Positions 42,726-51,517 of a stretch of DNA of 64,000 bases are shown in pieces. The translations under genes and the position numbers were made by a program. The stretch spans positions 62,001-126,000 of the forward strand of contig JAFQHP010000017.1 of assembly GCA_017397895.1 (NCBI GenBank), written 5' to 3'. The DNA is from Clostridia bacterium. GTDB taxonomy: Bacteria; Bacillota; Clostridia; Christensenellales; Aristaeellaceae. Every line of letters begins with the position of its first letter. The first letter of the stretch is position 1. Below the pieces are notes generated by a model, which made no database searches, was not told the DNA's origin, and saw only the letters and a list, made by a program, of their open reading frames with translations.

Positions 42726-45323
42726 TTACAGCTTCAGTGCTTTTTCGCGGAGGATAAAGAGCTTGTTGAGGGCGTCCATGGGGGTCATGGCCAAAACGTC
42801 CAGGGCGCGGATTTCTTCAATAAATTCGGTTTTTGCAAAGTCCTCCAGGCCCACCTGCTCGTTCTTTTTCTTATGGCCGGCACCCAGAATGTTCTGGCCG
42901 ATGGAGTTTTGCCCCTGATTGGCAACTTCCAGCCTCGCTTCAATCTGCTGGGCACGGGCCACCACAGGCCGGGGCACACCGGCCAGCCTTGCCACATAGA
43001 TGCCGAAGGATTTATCCGCACCGCCGGGAATGATTTTGCGCAGGAAGATCACGTCCTCGCCGTGTTCCTTCACGGAGATGCAGAAGTTTTTGACTCCTTC
43101 CAGGGTGCCCTCCAGCTCGGACAATTCATGGTAGTGGGTGGCGAACAGGGTTTTGATGCCGCCGTGCTTGGGATCGCACAGGTATTCCACGGCGCTCCAT
43201 GCGATGGACAGGCCGTCGAAGGTGGAGGTGCCCCGGCCAATTTCGTCCAGGATCACCAGAGAGCGGCTGGTGGCATTGCGCAGGATGTAGGCCATTTCGC
43301 TCATTTCCACCATGAAGGTGGATTGGCCGGTGGCCAGGTCGTCCGAAGCGCCGATGCGGGTGAAGATGCAATCCACCAGCGCAATTTCCGCGCTCTGGGC
43401 CGGCACGAAGGAGCCGATGTGGGCCATCAGCACAATCAGGGCCACCTGGCGCATATAGGTGCTTTTGCCGGCCATGTTGGGGCCGGTGATGATCTGCATG
43501 CGGTTTTCGGCATTGTCCATGAAGGTATCGTTGGGCACAAAGCCGTTTTCCGTCATGGAGGCTTCCACCACGGGGTGACGGCCTTCCCGGATATCAATCA
43601 CGCTGTCTTCCCGGATGGAGGGACATACATAATTATTCTGCCTTGCCACATTGGCAAGGGACAAAAGGGCGTCCAGGGTTTTGAAGGCCGTGGCGGTGGA
43701 CTGCAGCCTTGCAATCTGACTGCCGATCTGATCCCGGATATCATTGAAAAGGGCGGTTTCCAGGCGGGCAGCCTGTTCCTGGGCGCCGGTGAGCTTCTGC
43801 TCGATGGCGTGCAGTTCTTCCGTGGTGTAGCGCTCGGCGTTGGCCAGGGTCTGCCGGCGGTTATAGCGCAGGGGCACCAGATGGTAGAAGGACTTGGTCA
43901 CCTCAATATAGTAGCCAAAGACACGGTTGTACTGGATTTTCAGGTTCTTGATGCCGGTTTCTTCTCTTTCCCTGGCCTCCAGCTGCATCAGCCAGTTTTT
44001 GCCTTCCGTGGAGGCCAGGCGCAGCTCGTCCAGTTCCTGATTGTAGCCGGCACGGATGACGCCGCCGTCGGAAAGGAGCAGGGGCGCGTCGGGGGAGATG
44101 GCACGGCGGAGCAGGTCCGTCAATTCCGGCATGGGGTCCATCAATTGATGGAGGAAGGAAAGGGCGTCTCCTTCCACTTCGGAAAGCAGGGAAAGCACAT
44201 CCGGCGCAGCTTCCAAAGAGCGCAGCAGGGACAGGCAATCCCGGCCATTGAGAGAACGATAAGACACCCGGGAGAGCAGCCGTTCCATATCGTACACCTG
44301 GGTCAGCTTTTCCCGCAGGGACTGGCAGATCACCGGGTTATCATAAAGCGCCCGGACGGCAGAAAGCCGGGCCTCGATTTTTTCTTTGTTCAGAAGGGGC
44401 TTTTCCACCCAGGCACGAAGCAGACGCCCGCCCATGGCGGTGACCGTCTGGTCCAGCACGGAGAGGAGGGAGCCCTTGGCAGAGCGGCTGCGGATGGTTT
44501 CGGTCAACTCCAGGTTGCGCCTGGTGGACATATCCAGGGGCATGGTTTCGCCCTTTTCCACAAGCTGCAGTTTGGTGATGTGCTGCAGGGCGTTCTTTTG
44601 CGTTTCCCACAGGTATCGCATCAGGGCACCGGCAGCGCAGGCGGCAATTGCCTGGGATTTATCCAGCCCCAGGGCCAGCAGATTATTGACGGAAAAATGT
44701 TCAAACAGCGCTTCCTGAGCCTTGGCCGACTGGAAGGCGGATGCATTGAACAGATGGGGCCGCACCGGAGACAGGGGAAGCACCTGCTCCACATCGGCGG
44801 TGATCACTTCACCGGGGTTCAGGCTGGTAAGGGCAGCCCGGAGGGTGGTTTCTTCATAGGGCAATTGCTGGGCGAACAATTCGCCGGTGGAAACATCGCA
44901 CCAGGCAAGGCCGGCCCTGCGCCCCTGAATGCACACGGCGCAAAGGAAATTATTCCGCCTTTCCCCGATGACAGCGCTGTCTGTCAGTGTACCGGGGGTG
45001 ACGATGCGGATGATATCCCTTTCCACCAGGCCCTTGGCCAGGGCAGGGTCCTGCATCTGTTCACCGATGGCTACCCGATACCCTTTTTCCACCAGCCTGG
45101 AGACATAGGTGTCGATGGCGTGGTGGGGCACGCCGCACATGGGCGCACGCTCCGCCAAACCGCACTCCTTGCCCGTCAGGGTAAGCTCCAGTTCACGGCT
45201 GGTGGTAATGGCGTCGTCAAAGAACATTTCATAAAAATCGCCCACCCGGAAGAAAAGCAGGGTGTCGGGATTTTGTTCCTTCAGGCGCATGTATTGCTGC
45301 ATCATGGGGGAAAGGGTAGCCAT
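42726..45323 (-). CDS. mutS: DNA mismatch repair protein MutS
   Basis: This 865-residue mismatch sensor has the N-terminal mismatch-binding motif FFRVGDFYEMFFDDA, with the conserved Phe and Glu. The C-terminal ATPase has Walker A GPNMAGKSTYMRQ, the DEIGRGTSTFDG motif and a helix-turn-helix dimerisation end. It starts at ATG 45323 behind AGGAG. Confidence 0.97.
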   Translation of the reverse strand: MATLSPMMQQYMRLKEQNPDTLLFFRVGDFYEMFFDDAITTSRELELTLTGKECGLAERAPMCGVPHHAIDTYVSRLVEKGYRVAIGEQMQDPALAKGLVERDIIRIVTPGTLTDSAVIGERRNNFLCAVCIQGRRAGLAWCDVSTGELFAQQLPYEETTLRAALTSLNPGEVITADVEQVLPLSPVRPHLFNASAFQSAKAQEALFEHFSVNNLLALGLDKSQAIAACAAGALMRYLWETQKNALQHITKLQLVEKGETMPLDMSTRRNLELTETIRSRSAKGSLLSVLDQTVTAMGGRLLRAWVEKPLLNKEKIEARLSAVRALYDNPVICQSLREKLTQVYDMERLLSRVSYRSLNGRDCLSLLRSLEAAPDVLSLLSEVEGDALSFLHQLMDPMPELTDLLRRAISPDAPLLLSDGGVIRAGYNQELDELRLASTEGKNWLMQLEAREREETGIKNLKIQYNRVFGYYIEVTKSFYHLVPLRYNRRQTLANAERYTTEELHAIEQKLTGAQEQAARLETALFNDIRDQIGSQIARLQSTATAFKTLDALLSLANVARQNNYVCPSIREDSVIDIREGRHPVVEASMTENGFVPNDTFMDNAENRMQIITGPNMAGKSTYMRQVALIVLMAHIGSFVPAQSAEIALVDCIFTRIGASDDLATGQSTFMVEMSEMAYILRNATSRSLVILDEIGRGTSTFDGLSIAWSAVEYLCDPKHGGIKTLFATHYHELSELEGTLEGVKNFCISVKEHGEDVIFLRKIIPGGADKSFGIYVARLAGVPRPVVARAQQIEARLEVANQGQNSIGQNILGAGHKKKNEQVGLEDFAKTEFIEEIRALDVLAMTPMDALNKLFILREKALKL

Positions 45324-45348
45324 AGGTGTGATGCTCCTTCAGTATAGA

Positions 45349-45741
45349 TTAGTGGTGGCAGTGGCCGCCGCAGGAATGGCAATTGCCGCTGCAGGAGGAT
45401 TCGGGAGAGAGGACCTTGGAAAGCTCCGCATTCACGGCGGCCATCAGATCGGTGAAGCCTTTACGGGCCTTTTGCATGGCCTGGGCCATGGGCAGCTGCT
45501 GCATATCCTGCTGCACCTTCTTCATTTCTTCGTCAATCTTGGCCATGCGTTCAAAATCGGGCTGTTCCTTGGCGGTGCAGTCTTCAATTTCCTGGTGCAG
45601 TTCTTCATACCTGGCGAAGGCTTCCGCCATGGCCTCGTCCTGGGCGGCGGCGTCTTCGGTGGCACGCATGACAATGAATTCCTGGGAGGAAGCGATGGCC
45701 AGGGCCAGTTCCTTTGCTTTTTCCATAACGTTCTGATCCAT
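45349..45741 (-). CDS. YlbF/YmcA-family protein (RicA/RicF type) with Cys/His tail
   Basis: This 130-residue helical protein matches the YlbF/YmcA family, whose Bacillus members RicA and RicF form the Ric complex with RicT. In Bacillus, ricA also lies between miaB and mutS. The C-terminal tail has the pattern CSGNCHSCGGHCHH, with five Cys and His residues able to bind metal. RicA and RicF use similar conserved Cys for 4Fe-4S clusters. I chose ATG 45741, 10 bases after GGAG. The ATG at 45750, which overlaps the miaB stop, is possible. Confidence 0.85.
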   Translation of the reverse strand: MDQNVMEKAKELALAIASSQEFIVMRATEDAAAQDEAMAEAFARYEELHQEIEDCTAKEQPDFERMAKIDEEMKKVQQDMQQLPMAQAMQKARKGFTDLMAAVNAELSKVLSPESSCSGNCHSCGGHCHH

Positions 45742-45746
45742 GTTAC

Positions 45747-47162
45747 TCATTCTCCTTTTACAATTTCGCCACGCAAGGTGGTTTTGCTGGCGGCGGTTAT
45801 CTGAACCGGCACAATGGTACCGATCAAATCTTGTGTTCCCCGGAAGTTGACGGAAATATTCCGTTCGCTCTTGCCGGTAAGCTCCGTTTCGTCCCGTTTC
45901 GCATGGCCGGATACCAGTACATTCACCTTGGTGCCGATGAGGGAGTGGAAGATATCGGATGTGATCTGGTCCTGCTGACGGATGAGGGTTTCAATGCGGC
46001 GGGTGGCGGTTTCGGGGTCAATCTGCCCGGGCAGCGAGGCAGCTTTGGTGCCCACCCGGGGGGAATAGATAAAGGTGAAGGCGCTGTCCCATTTCACTTC
46101 GCTGGAAAGAGCCAGGGTATCTTCAAATTCTGCTTCCGTTTCGCTGGGGAAGGCCACGATCAGGTCGGTGGAAAGACCGATATCGGGTACCGCCGCACGC
46201 AGCTTGCGTACCCGATCCAGATAGATTTCCCGGGTATAGCGGCGGTTCATCATTTCCAGGATGCGGTTGTTGCCGGACTGCACCGGCAGATGGAAATGAT
46301 GGCACAGGGCAGGATTGACCGCCATTTCTTCGATGAGGGCGTCGGAGAGGTCCTTGGGGTGGCTGGTCATGAAGCGCACCCGGGGAATGCCCGTTTTTGC
46401 AATTTCGCGGAGCAGCTGGGGGAAGGTGACACCAAAGGAATTGTCGTTGCCGTAGGAGTTCACGTTCTGCCCCAGCAGCATAATTTCCTGTACGCCCTGC
46501 TTTTGCAGGTTTTCGATCTCCTTCAGGATTTCCTTGGGGTTGCGGCTGCGCTCCCGGCCGCGGACATAGGGCACGATGCAATAGGAGCAGAAATTGTTGC
46601 AGCCGTACATGATGGTAACGTAATTCTGGAAGGCACTGTCACGCCGGATGGGCAGCCCTTCGATGAGGGTGGACTGTTCTTCCGGCACGGCAATCACCCG
46701 CTGACGATTTTCCACGGCCTTGAGAAGCAATTCCGGCAGGCGGTGGATATTGCCGGTGCCAAAGGCCACATCCACAAAGGGATAGCGGCGAAGCAGGGTA
46801 TCGGCCATGCCCGGCTCCTGCACCATGCAGCCGCAGATGCCGATGAGCATATGTGGCCGCTGCTTTTTGATTTCCTTCAGCCAGGTGACATTGCCCAGGG
46901 CCTTGCGTTCTGCGTTATCCCGGATGCAGCAGGTGTTGTGCAGCACAAAATCCGCTTCCTCCTTGCAGGGGGCGGCGGAAAGGCCCATTTTTTCCAGCAT
47001 GCCGGCCAGCTTTTCCGAGTCGTGGGCATTCATCTGACAGCCGTAGGTGACGATGAAGTAGGACTGGGGCCGGTGGGCAAGGGCGGCAAACTGATCGGCA
47101 TAGCCCATCTGGGCGTCGATTTCCGTTTGCGGGATGGGGATGATCTGGTCACGAATGTTCAT
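45747..47162 (-). CDS. miaB: tRNA-2-methylthio-N6-dimethylallyladenosine synthase
   Basis: This 471-residue radical SAM methylthiotransferase has an N-terminal MTTase domain (VTYGCQMNAHDSE), the radical SAM Cys triad in MYGCNNFCSYCIVPYVRGRE, and a C-terminal TRAM domain. Its start overlaps the upstream RNase gene by 4 bases (ATGA). It acts after MiaA, which is in the same operon. Confidence 0.96.
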   Translation of the reverse strand: MNIRDQIIPIPQTEIDAQMGYADQFAALAHRPQSYFIVTYGCQMNAHDSEKLAGMLEKMGLSAAPCKEEADFVLHNTCCIRDNAERKALGNVTWLKEIKKQRPHMLIGICGCMVQEPGMADTLLRRYPFVDVAFGTGNIHRLPELLLKAVENRQRVIAVPEEQSTLIEGLPIRRDSAFQNYVTIMYGCNNFCSYCIVPYVRGRERSRNPKEILKEIENLQKQGVQEIMLLGQNVNSYGNDNSFGVTFPQLLREIAKTGIPRVRFMTSHPKDLSDALIEEMAVNPALCHHFHLPVQSGNNRILEMMNRRYTREIYLDRVRKLRAAVPDIGLSTDLIVAFPSETEAEFEDTLALSSEVKWDSAFTFIYSPRVGTKAASLPGQIDPETATRRIETLIRQQDQITSDIFHSLIGTKVNVLVSGHAKRDETELTGKSERNISVNFRGTQDLIGTIVPVQITAASKTTLRGEIVKGE

Positions 47163-48298
47163 GCATTTTCCTCTTTCAGGCCGCTGCCCTTGCAATGGGG
47201 GCAGGGCGTAACCAAAGTGAGGGAAGTGCCCGTTTTTTTGCGGGTCATTTCCAATAAACCAAGGGATGTGAAGCCGTGAAGCACGCATTTGACAGGGTCG
47301 TCCATCAGGGCTTCCTTCATGGCAGACAGGACGGCTAACTTACTTTCCTCCGCTTCCATATCCACAAAATCAACAAGGATGATGCCGCCCATATTGCGAA
47401 GGTGCAAAAGCCTGGCAATTTCTCTGGCCGCTTCCAGGTTCAAAGAAAGGAAGGTGCTTTGCGCGCCCGCCTTTTTGCCCTGGAATTTGCCGGAATTGAC
47501 GTCGATTACCCACATGGCTTCGGTGCGGTCAATTACAAGATAGCCGCCGCAGGGCAGATATACCTTCCGGGCCAGGGATTTTTCCTTTTTCCGCTCCACA
47601 TTTTCCAGAGCGAAGGGATGTTCCGCAAAGACCACCGGGCAGGGGGCGGAAAGGGGAAGGGAGGGCAGGTTGGTGACGATTTTTTCAAAGCCGCCCTTTT
47701 CGTCCCGGAGAATGGAAGAAAGAAGGGGCTCCTTTTCTTCAATCAGGCAGGGGGCGGAAGCAGCCTTTGCCCTTTCACAGACAGCCTGCCATTTTTCACG
47801 GAGGGACAGGATCTCGGATGACAGGGCTTCCTCCGGTGCATATTCGCTTTCCGTGCGCAGGATGAGGCCCAGGCTCTCCGGGGAGAGGCGGGTGCCAAGC
47901 TGGTGCAGGGCCGCCTTCGTTTCGGCGTTTTCAATCCGGCTGGAAACGGCGATGCGATCGGAAAAGGGGGTGAGGATGGCATAGCGCCCGGCGATGGAAA
48001 GATCGCAGCTGCAGTAGGGTAGCTTGTCCCCCACAGGGGGCTTTTTCACCTGCACCAGCAAAGTCTGGCCGGACTGAGGCTTTTCCCTGCATTCGGAAAA
48101 GGGAAGGAAACCCATCTTATCTTTCGTCAGGCGGATAAAGGCCGCTTCCATGCCCTTCATGATGCGGTCCACTTTGCCAAGGTAAATCTGCTCCGCCTCT
48201 ATGGCGCAGCTTTCCGTGCGGTAAGAAAGCAGGGCCCCCTTTTCCATCACGGCGCAGGCAAGCAGCCCTTCTTTTTGCTCCACATACAGCTGCTTCAT
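47159..48298 (-). CDS. Ribonuclease E/G family protein, short form
   Basis: This 379-residue protein has the N-terminal S1-like region (IYLGKVDRIMKGMEAAFIRL, then GFLPFSE). The catalytic Asp pair is in WVIDVNSGKFQG and IILVDFVDM, followed by the zinc-link-like CPHCKGSG at the end. Standard RNase G has about 490 residues, so parts of the RNase H-like and 5'-sensor regions are shortened. It follows the TIGR03960 and DUF2344 genes directly, a common Clostridial arrangement that also precedes rplU elsewhere. Confidence 0.85.
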   Translation of the reverse strand: MKQLYVEQKEGLLACAVMEKGALLSYRTESCAIEAEQIYLGKVDRIMKGMEAAFIRLTKDKMGFLPFSECREKPQSGQTLLVQVKKPPVGDKLPYCSCDLSIAGRYAILTPFSDRIAVSSRIENAETKAALHQLGTRLSPESLGLILRTESEYAPEEALSSEILSLREKWQAVCERAKAASAPCLIEEKEPLLSSILRDEKGGFEKIVTNLPSLPLSAPCPVVFAEHPFALENVERKKEKSLARKVYLPCGGYLVIDRTEAMWVIDVNSGKFQGKKAGAQSTFLSLNLEAAREIARLLHLRNMGGIILVDFVDMEAEESKLAVLSAMKEALMDDPVKCVLHGFTSLGLLEMTRKKTGTSLTLVTPCPHCKGSGLKEENA

Positions 48299-48961
48299 TT
48301 ACAGCATCTCCAGGGGCATAAAGCCGGGGGCTTCGCCGCCAAGCAGCTGCTGGCGCGTGATGAGGGCGGCAGGGCGTTCCATGCCGGCAAATTCGAAGAG
48401 GGAAGAAAGCAGAAGGTCCGGCTTGCAAGTGGCCTTTTCACAAAGGGCCAGGGTCATGGACAGGGTGTTGCCTTCCACGGCCAGCTCATAAATCATGGGC
48501 CGGATATCACAGGGCTTCATGCCGGACTTGGTTTTGCGGACGGCGGGGATTTCTTTCTGCGCAAGGAAAGCGCCTACGGTATCGGAAAAGTTTTCCGGCA
48601 GGGCTTCAAATTCCGCAGTATAGCAGGCGGCAGTAAGGGAAGCCATGGGGGCGGGGTGCCTGTCGTCCACGGAGCGGACGGCAATGCAGGGCAGATCCGG
48701 CGGCAGGGCGGCGGAAAGCATTCTTTTGAAATCCCCTTCGCACACGCCCTTGGCCATGGGCACTTCCATGATTTCCCGCTTGCCGGGCATGCCCACGGAC
48801 AAGGGGGCGGCAAAGTTCAACAGCACATGGGGGTTAAAGCCCTGGGAGAAAGCAATGGGCAGGCCGCTGCGACGCAGGGCACGCTGCATGGCGCGCATCA
48901 GGTCCAGATGGCCGATGTGGCGCAGACGATGGCTTTTCTCAAAAATCACCAGCATTTTCAT
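48299..48961 (-). CDS. DUF2344/TIGR03936 radical SAM-associated protein
   Basis: This 220-residue protein starts FEKSHRLRHIGHLDLMRAMQ and has PIAFSQGFNPHVLLNFAAPL, the signature of the TIGR03936 family. In many bacteria it is fused to, or encoded right after, a TIGR03960 radical SAM enzyme. Here its start overlaps that gene's stop by one base (TGATG). The function is unknown, and a role in RNA modification is often suspected from such neighbours. Confidence 0.88.
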   Translation of the reverse strand: MKMLVIFEKSHRLRHIGHLDLMRAMQRALRRSGLPIAFSQGFNPHVLLNFAAPLSVGMPGKREIMEVPMAKGVCEGDFKRMLSAALPPDLPCIAVRSVDDRHPAPMASLTAACYTAEFEALPENFSDTVGAFLAQKEIPAVRKTKSGMKPCDIRPMIYELAVEGNTLSMTLALCEKATCKPDLLLSSLFEFAGMERPAALITRQQLLGGEAPGFMPLEML

Positions 48962-50856
48962 CAGTTGAACACCTCAGCTTTCTGCGCCTTTCCCTTCAGC
49001 GGCGGGTTTTCCACAAAATCGCACACATGCCATTTCTGCAGGCCGCAGCCGTTGCAGCCGTGGCGGCAGTCCGGGGTGGTGGAAGCGGCCTTGGCCTTTT
49101 CGTTTTCCCGCTTCAGGTATTCCTGGGACACGCCGGCATCGATGAACTGCCAGGGCAGCAGCTCTTCGTAGGGGCGTTCGCGGTAGGCGTAGAAGGCAGG
49201 GTCAAGATTACACTTTTCAAAGGCTTCCAGCCAGGTATCGAATTTGAAGTGTTCGTTCCAGCCGTCCAGCCGACACCCGTTTTTCCAGGCGGTGTAAATC
49301 ACGTCGCCGATGCGGCGGTCGCCCCTTGCAATGCAGGCTTCCAGCATGGAAAGGTGGGATTCGTGCCATTTGAAATTGACGCACTTTTGTTTCAGATACT
49401 GACGCAGCGCCGCCTGCTTTTCGTGGACAGTTTCGATGGTGTCCTGGGCGGCCCACTGGAAGGGGGTGAAGGGCTTGGGCACGAACACGGAAGCGGAGCA
49501 GGTGACCATCACGCCCTTGGCCCGCTTTTCCTTGGGCATGGCATAATAGGCCCGCACCACTTTCCGGGCCAGATCGCCGATGCCCTGAAGGTCTTCATCC
49601 GTTTCGGTGGGAAGGCCCATCATGAAGTACAGTTTCACGCTGGACCAGCCGCATTCAAAGGCATCGGACACGGCGCGGATGAGGTCTTCTTCAGTAACGC
49701 CCTTGTTGATCACGTCACGCAGGCGCTGGGTGCCGGCTTCAGGGGCCAGGGTAAGGCCGGATTTTTTCACCTTCTGGGTTTCTTCCAGAGACTGCTTGAC
49801 GATATTGTCAATGCGCATGGAGGGCAGGGAAACACTGACGCGCTTTTCCTTGTAGCGCTTCATCAATTCGGAAATCAGTTCCGGCAGGCAGGTGAAATCG
49901 CCGGAGGAAAGGGAAGAAAGGCTCATTTCCTCGTAGCCGGTGGATTGCTGCAGCTTATCGGCCAACTCCAGCAGCCTGTCCATGCTGCGTTCGCGAACCG
50001 GACGATACAGCATGCCGGCCTGGCAGAAGCGGCAGCCCCGGGTGCAGCCGCGCATGATTTCCAGCACCATTCTGTCGTGCACAATTTCGGTATAGGGCAC
50101 AGGAATGGAATCGGGATAGACGGCGGCGGAAAGGTCCTTCACCACACGCTTTTTCACCACTGCAGGGGCAGCGGCATCATTGGGGGTGAAGGAGGCAAGG
50201 GTGCCGTCTTCGTTATAGGCGGCATCGTACAGGGCGGGCACGTACACGCCTTCCACTTTGGCCAGGTTGCGGAGGATATCCCCTTTGGAAAGGCCTTGCT
50301 TTTTGCCGTCCCGGATCACGTCGATCAGTTCGTTCATCACGTCTTCGCCGTCACCGATCATGAAGGCGTCAATGAAGGGGGCCAGGGGTTCAGGGTTAAA
50401 GGCGCAGGGGCCGCCGGCCACCACGATGGGGAAGATATCATGGCGGTCCTTTGCATAGACGGGAACACGGCCCAGGTCCAGCATCTCCAGGATGTTGGTG
50501 AAGCTCATTTCGTATTGGAGGGTGAAGCCGATGATATCGAAATGATTCAGGGCTTTGCGGCTCTCCAGGGAGAAAAGAGGCACGTTCTTTTCCCGCATCA
50601 GGTCTGCCATATCGGCGGCAGGCATGCACACCCTTTCGCACAGGGCATCAGGGCGCAGGTTGATCAGGTGGTAGAGGATTTTCATGCCAAGATGGCTCAT
50701 GGCAATATCGTAGGTATCCGGGAAGCAGAAGGCGAAGGTGGTATCCACCTGCTCCCAGTCTTTTTGCACTGCGTTCATTTCACCGCCGATGTAGCGGGCA
50801 GGCTTTTGCACCTGTTCCAGCAGCTGTTCCAGCTGCATCAGTTCCTGTTTGTTCAA
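48961..50856 (-). CDS. TIGR03960-family B12-binding-domain radical SAM protein
   Basis: This protein has 631 residues from TTG 50856, 7 bases after GGGGA. The nearest ATG is too far from the ribosome site. The N-terminal domain resembles B12-binding folds (FCFPDTYDIAMSHLGMKILY, VVAGGPCAFNPEPL). The radical SAM triad is in RGCTRGCRFCQAG. The C terminus has a Cys-rich end (CRHGCNGCGL). Its product is unknown. It is the first gene of the nine-gene minus-strand operon. Confidence 0.9.
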   Translation of the reverse strand: MNKQELMQLEQLLEQVQKPARYIGGEMNAVQKDWEQVDTTFAFCFPDTYDIAMSHLGMKILYHLINLRPDALCERVCMPAADMADLMREKNVPLFSLESRKALNHFDIIGFTLQYEMSFTNILEMLDLGRVPVYAKDRHDIFPIVVAGGPCAFNPEPLAPFIDAFMIGDGEDVMNELIDVIRDGKKQGLSKGDILRNLAKVEGVYVPALYDAAYNEDGTLASFTPNDAAAPAVVKKRVVKDLSAAVYPDSIPVPYTEIVHDRMVLEIMRGCTRGCRFCQAGMLYRPVRERSMDRLLELADKLQQSTGYEEMSLSSLSSGDFTCLPELISELMKRYKEKRVSVSLPSMRIDNIVKQSLEETQKVKKSGLTLAPEAGTQRLRDVINKGVTEEDLIRAVSDAFECGWSSVKLYFMMGLPTETDEDLQGIGDLARKVVRAYYAMPKEKRAKGVMVTCSASVFVPKPFTPFQWAAQDTIETVHEKQAALRQYLKQKCVNFKWHESHLSMLEACIARGDRRIGDVIYTAWKNGCRLDGWNEHFKFDTWLEAFEKCNLDPAFYAYRERPYEELLPWQFIDAGVSQEYLKRENEKAKAASTTPDCRHGCNGCGLQKWHVCDFVENPPLKGKAQKAEVFN

Positions 50857-50898
50857 TTGGCTTTCCCCTTTACAAAAATTCATACAAAACCAACTTAT

Positions 50899-50927
50899 AT
50901 AATATCATCTTTCATTATTTTTGTCTA
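50899..50927 (-). promoter_or_regulatory. Promoter of the nine-gene radical SAM-mutSL-mia operon
   Basis: On the minus strand TAGACA and TATTAT are 17 bases apart, 43 bases before the first start codon. Confidence 0.6.
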
Positions 50928-51015
50928 TGAAGAATTGATGAAAAATGCCTGAATTCCGTGGGGAAAAACCGGATGGAAAATGCACGAAAAGATGGAAAAT
51001 ATGCGGAAAAGGATA

Positions 51016-51044
51016 TTGACATAAGATAGGGGAAGTGCTATATT
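51016..51044 (+). promoter_or_regulatory. Promoter of the rrf2-nifS-nifU operon
   Basis: TTGACA and TATATT are 17 bases apart. A TATTAT two bases further on is an alternative -10. Confidence 0.7.
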
Positions 51045-51051
51045 ATCAACG

Positions 51052-51075
51052 AAATCCGATAAGATTAGTCGGAAT
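51052..51075. promoter_or_regulatory. Putative Rrf2 operator
   Basis: AATCCGA and TCGGAATT flank a 9-base AT-rich centre and are dyad-related with one extra base. The site overlaps the transcription start of the rrf2 gene, so autorepression is likely. Confidence 0.5.
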
Positions 51076-51093
51076 TGGAAAGGAGGATGTGTT

Positions 51094-51513
51094 TTGAAGC
51101 TTTCAACCCGGGGTAAATATGGAGTATACGCCATGATTTATCTGGCGCAGCACGAAGGCGAAGGGCCACAGCCTCTGAAAAATATTGCGGAATTGGGTAT
51201 GCCCGACCAATACCTGGAGCAATTGCTGGGTAACCTCAGAAGAGCAGGGCTTGTGACCACCGTGCGCGGTGCCCAGGGCGGGTATCAACTGTCCCGAAGC
51301 GCTGATGAAATTACCGCAAGGCACATCATCGAGGCCATGGAAGGGCCGCTGAACCTGTCCGAATGTGTGGGGGAAGCGGGGCACACATGCCCAAGAGGCG
51401 GCCAGTGCACGGCCAGGGGGGTATGGGCCTACCTGACGGACGAGATCAACGGCCTATTGGACGGCATCACCTTAAGCAATATGCTGAAAAACGATATCAA
51501 AGGAGATATGTGA
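51094..51513 (+). CDS. Rrf2-family iron-sulfur-type regulator (IscR/CymR-like)
   Basis: This 139-residue protein starts at TTG 51094 behind AGGAGG. The N-terminal winged helix reads STRGKYGVYAMIYLAQ and GAQGGYQLSRS. Three Cys (SECVGEAGHTC, then CTARG) are spaced like the cluster ligands of IscR. It stands four bases before nifS and shares its operon, so it probably senses cluster demand and represses the operon. A cysteine-metabolism role like CymR is the alternative. Confidence 0.9.
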   Translation: MKLSTRGKYGVYAMIYLAQHEGEGPQPLKNIAELGMPDQYLEQLLGNLRRAGLVTTVRGAQGGYQLSRSADEITARHIIEAMEGPLNLSECVGEAGHTCPRGGQCTARGVWAYLTDEINGLLDGITLSNMLKNDIKGDM

Positions 51514-51517
51514 GAAT

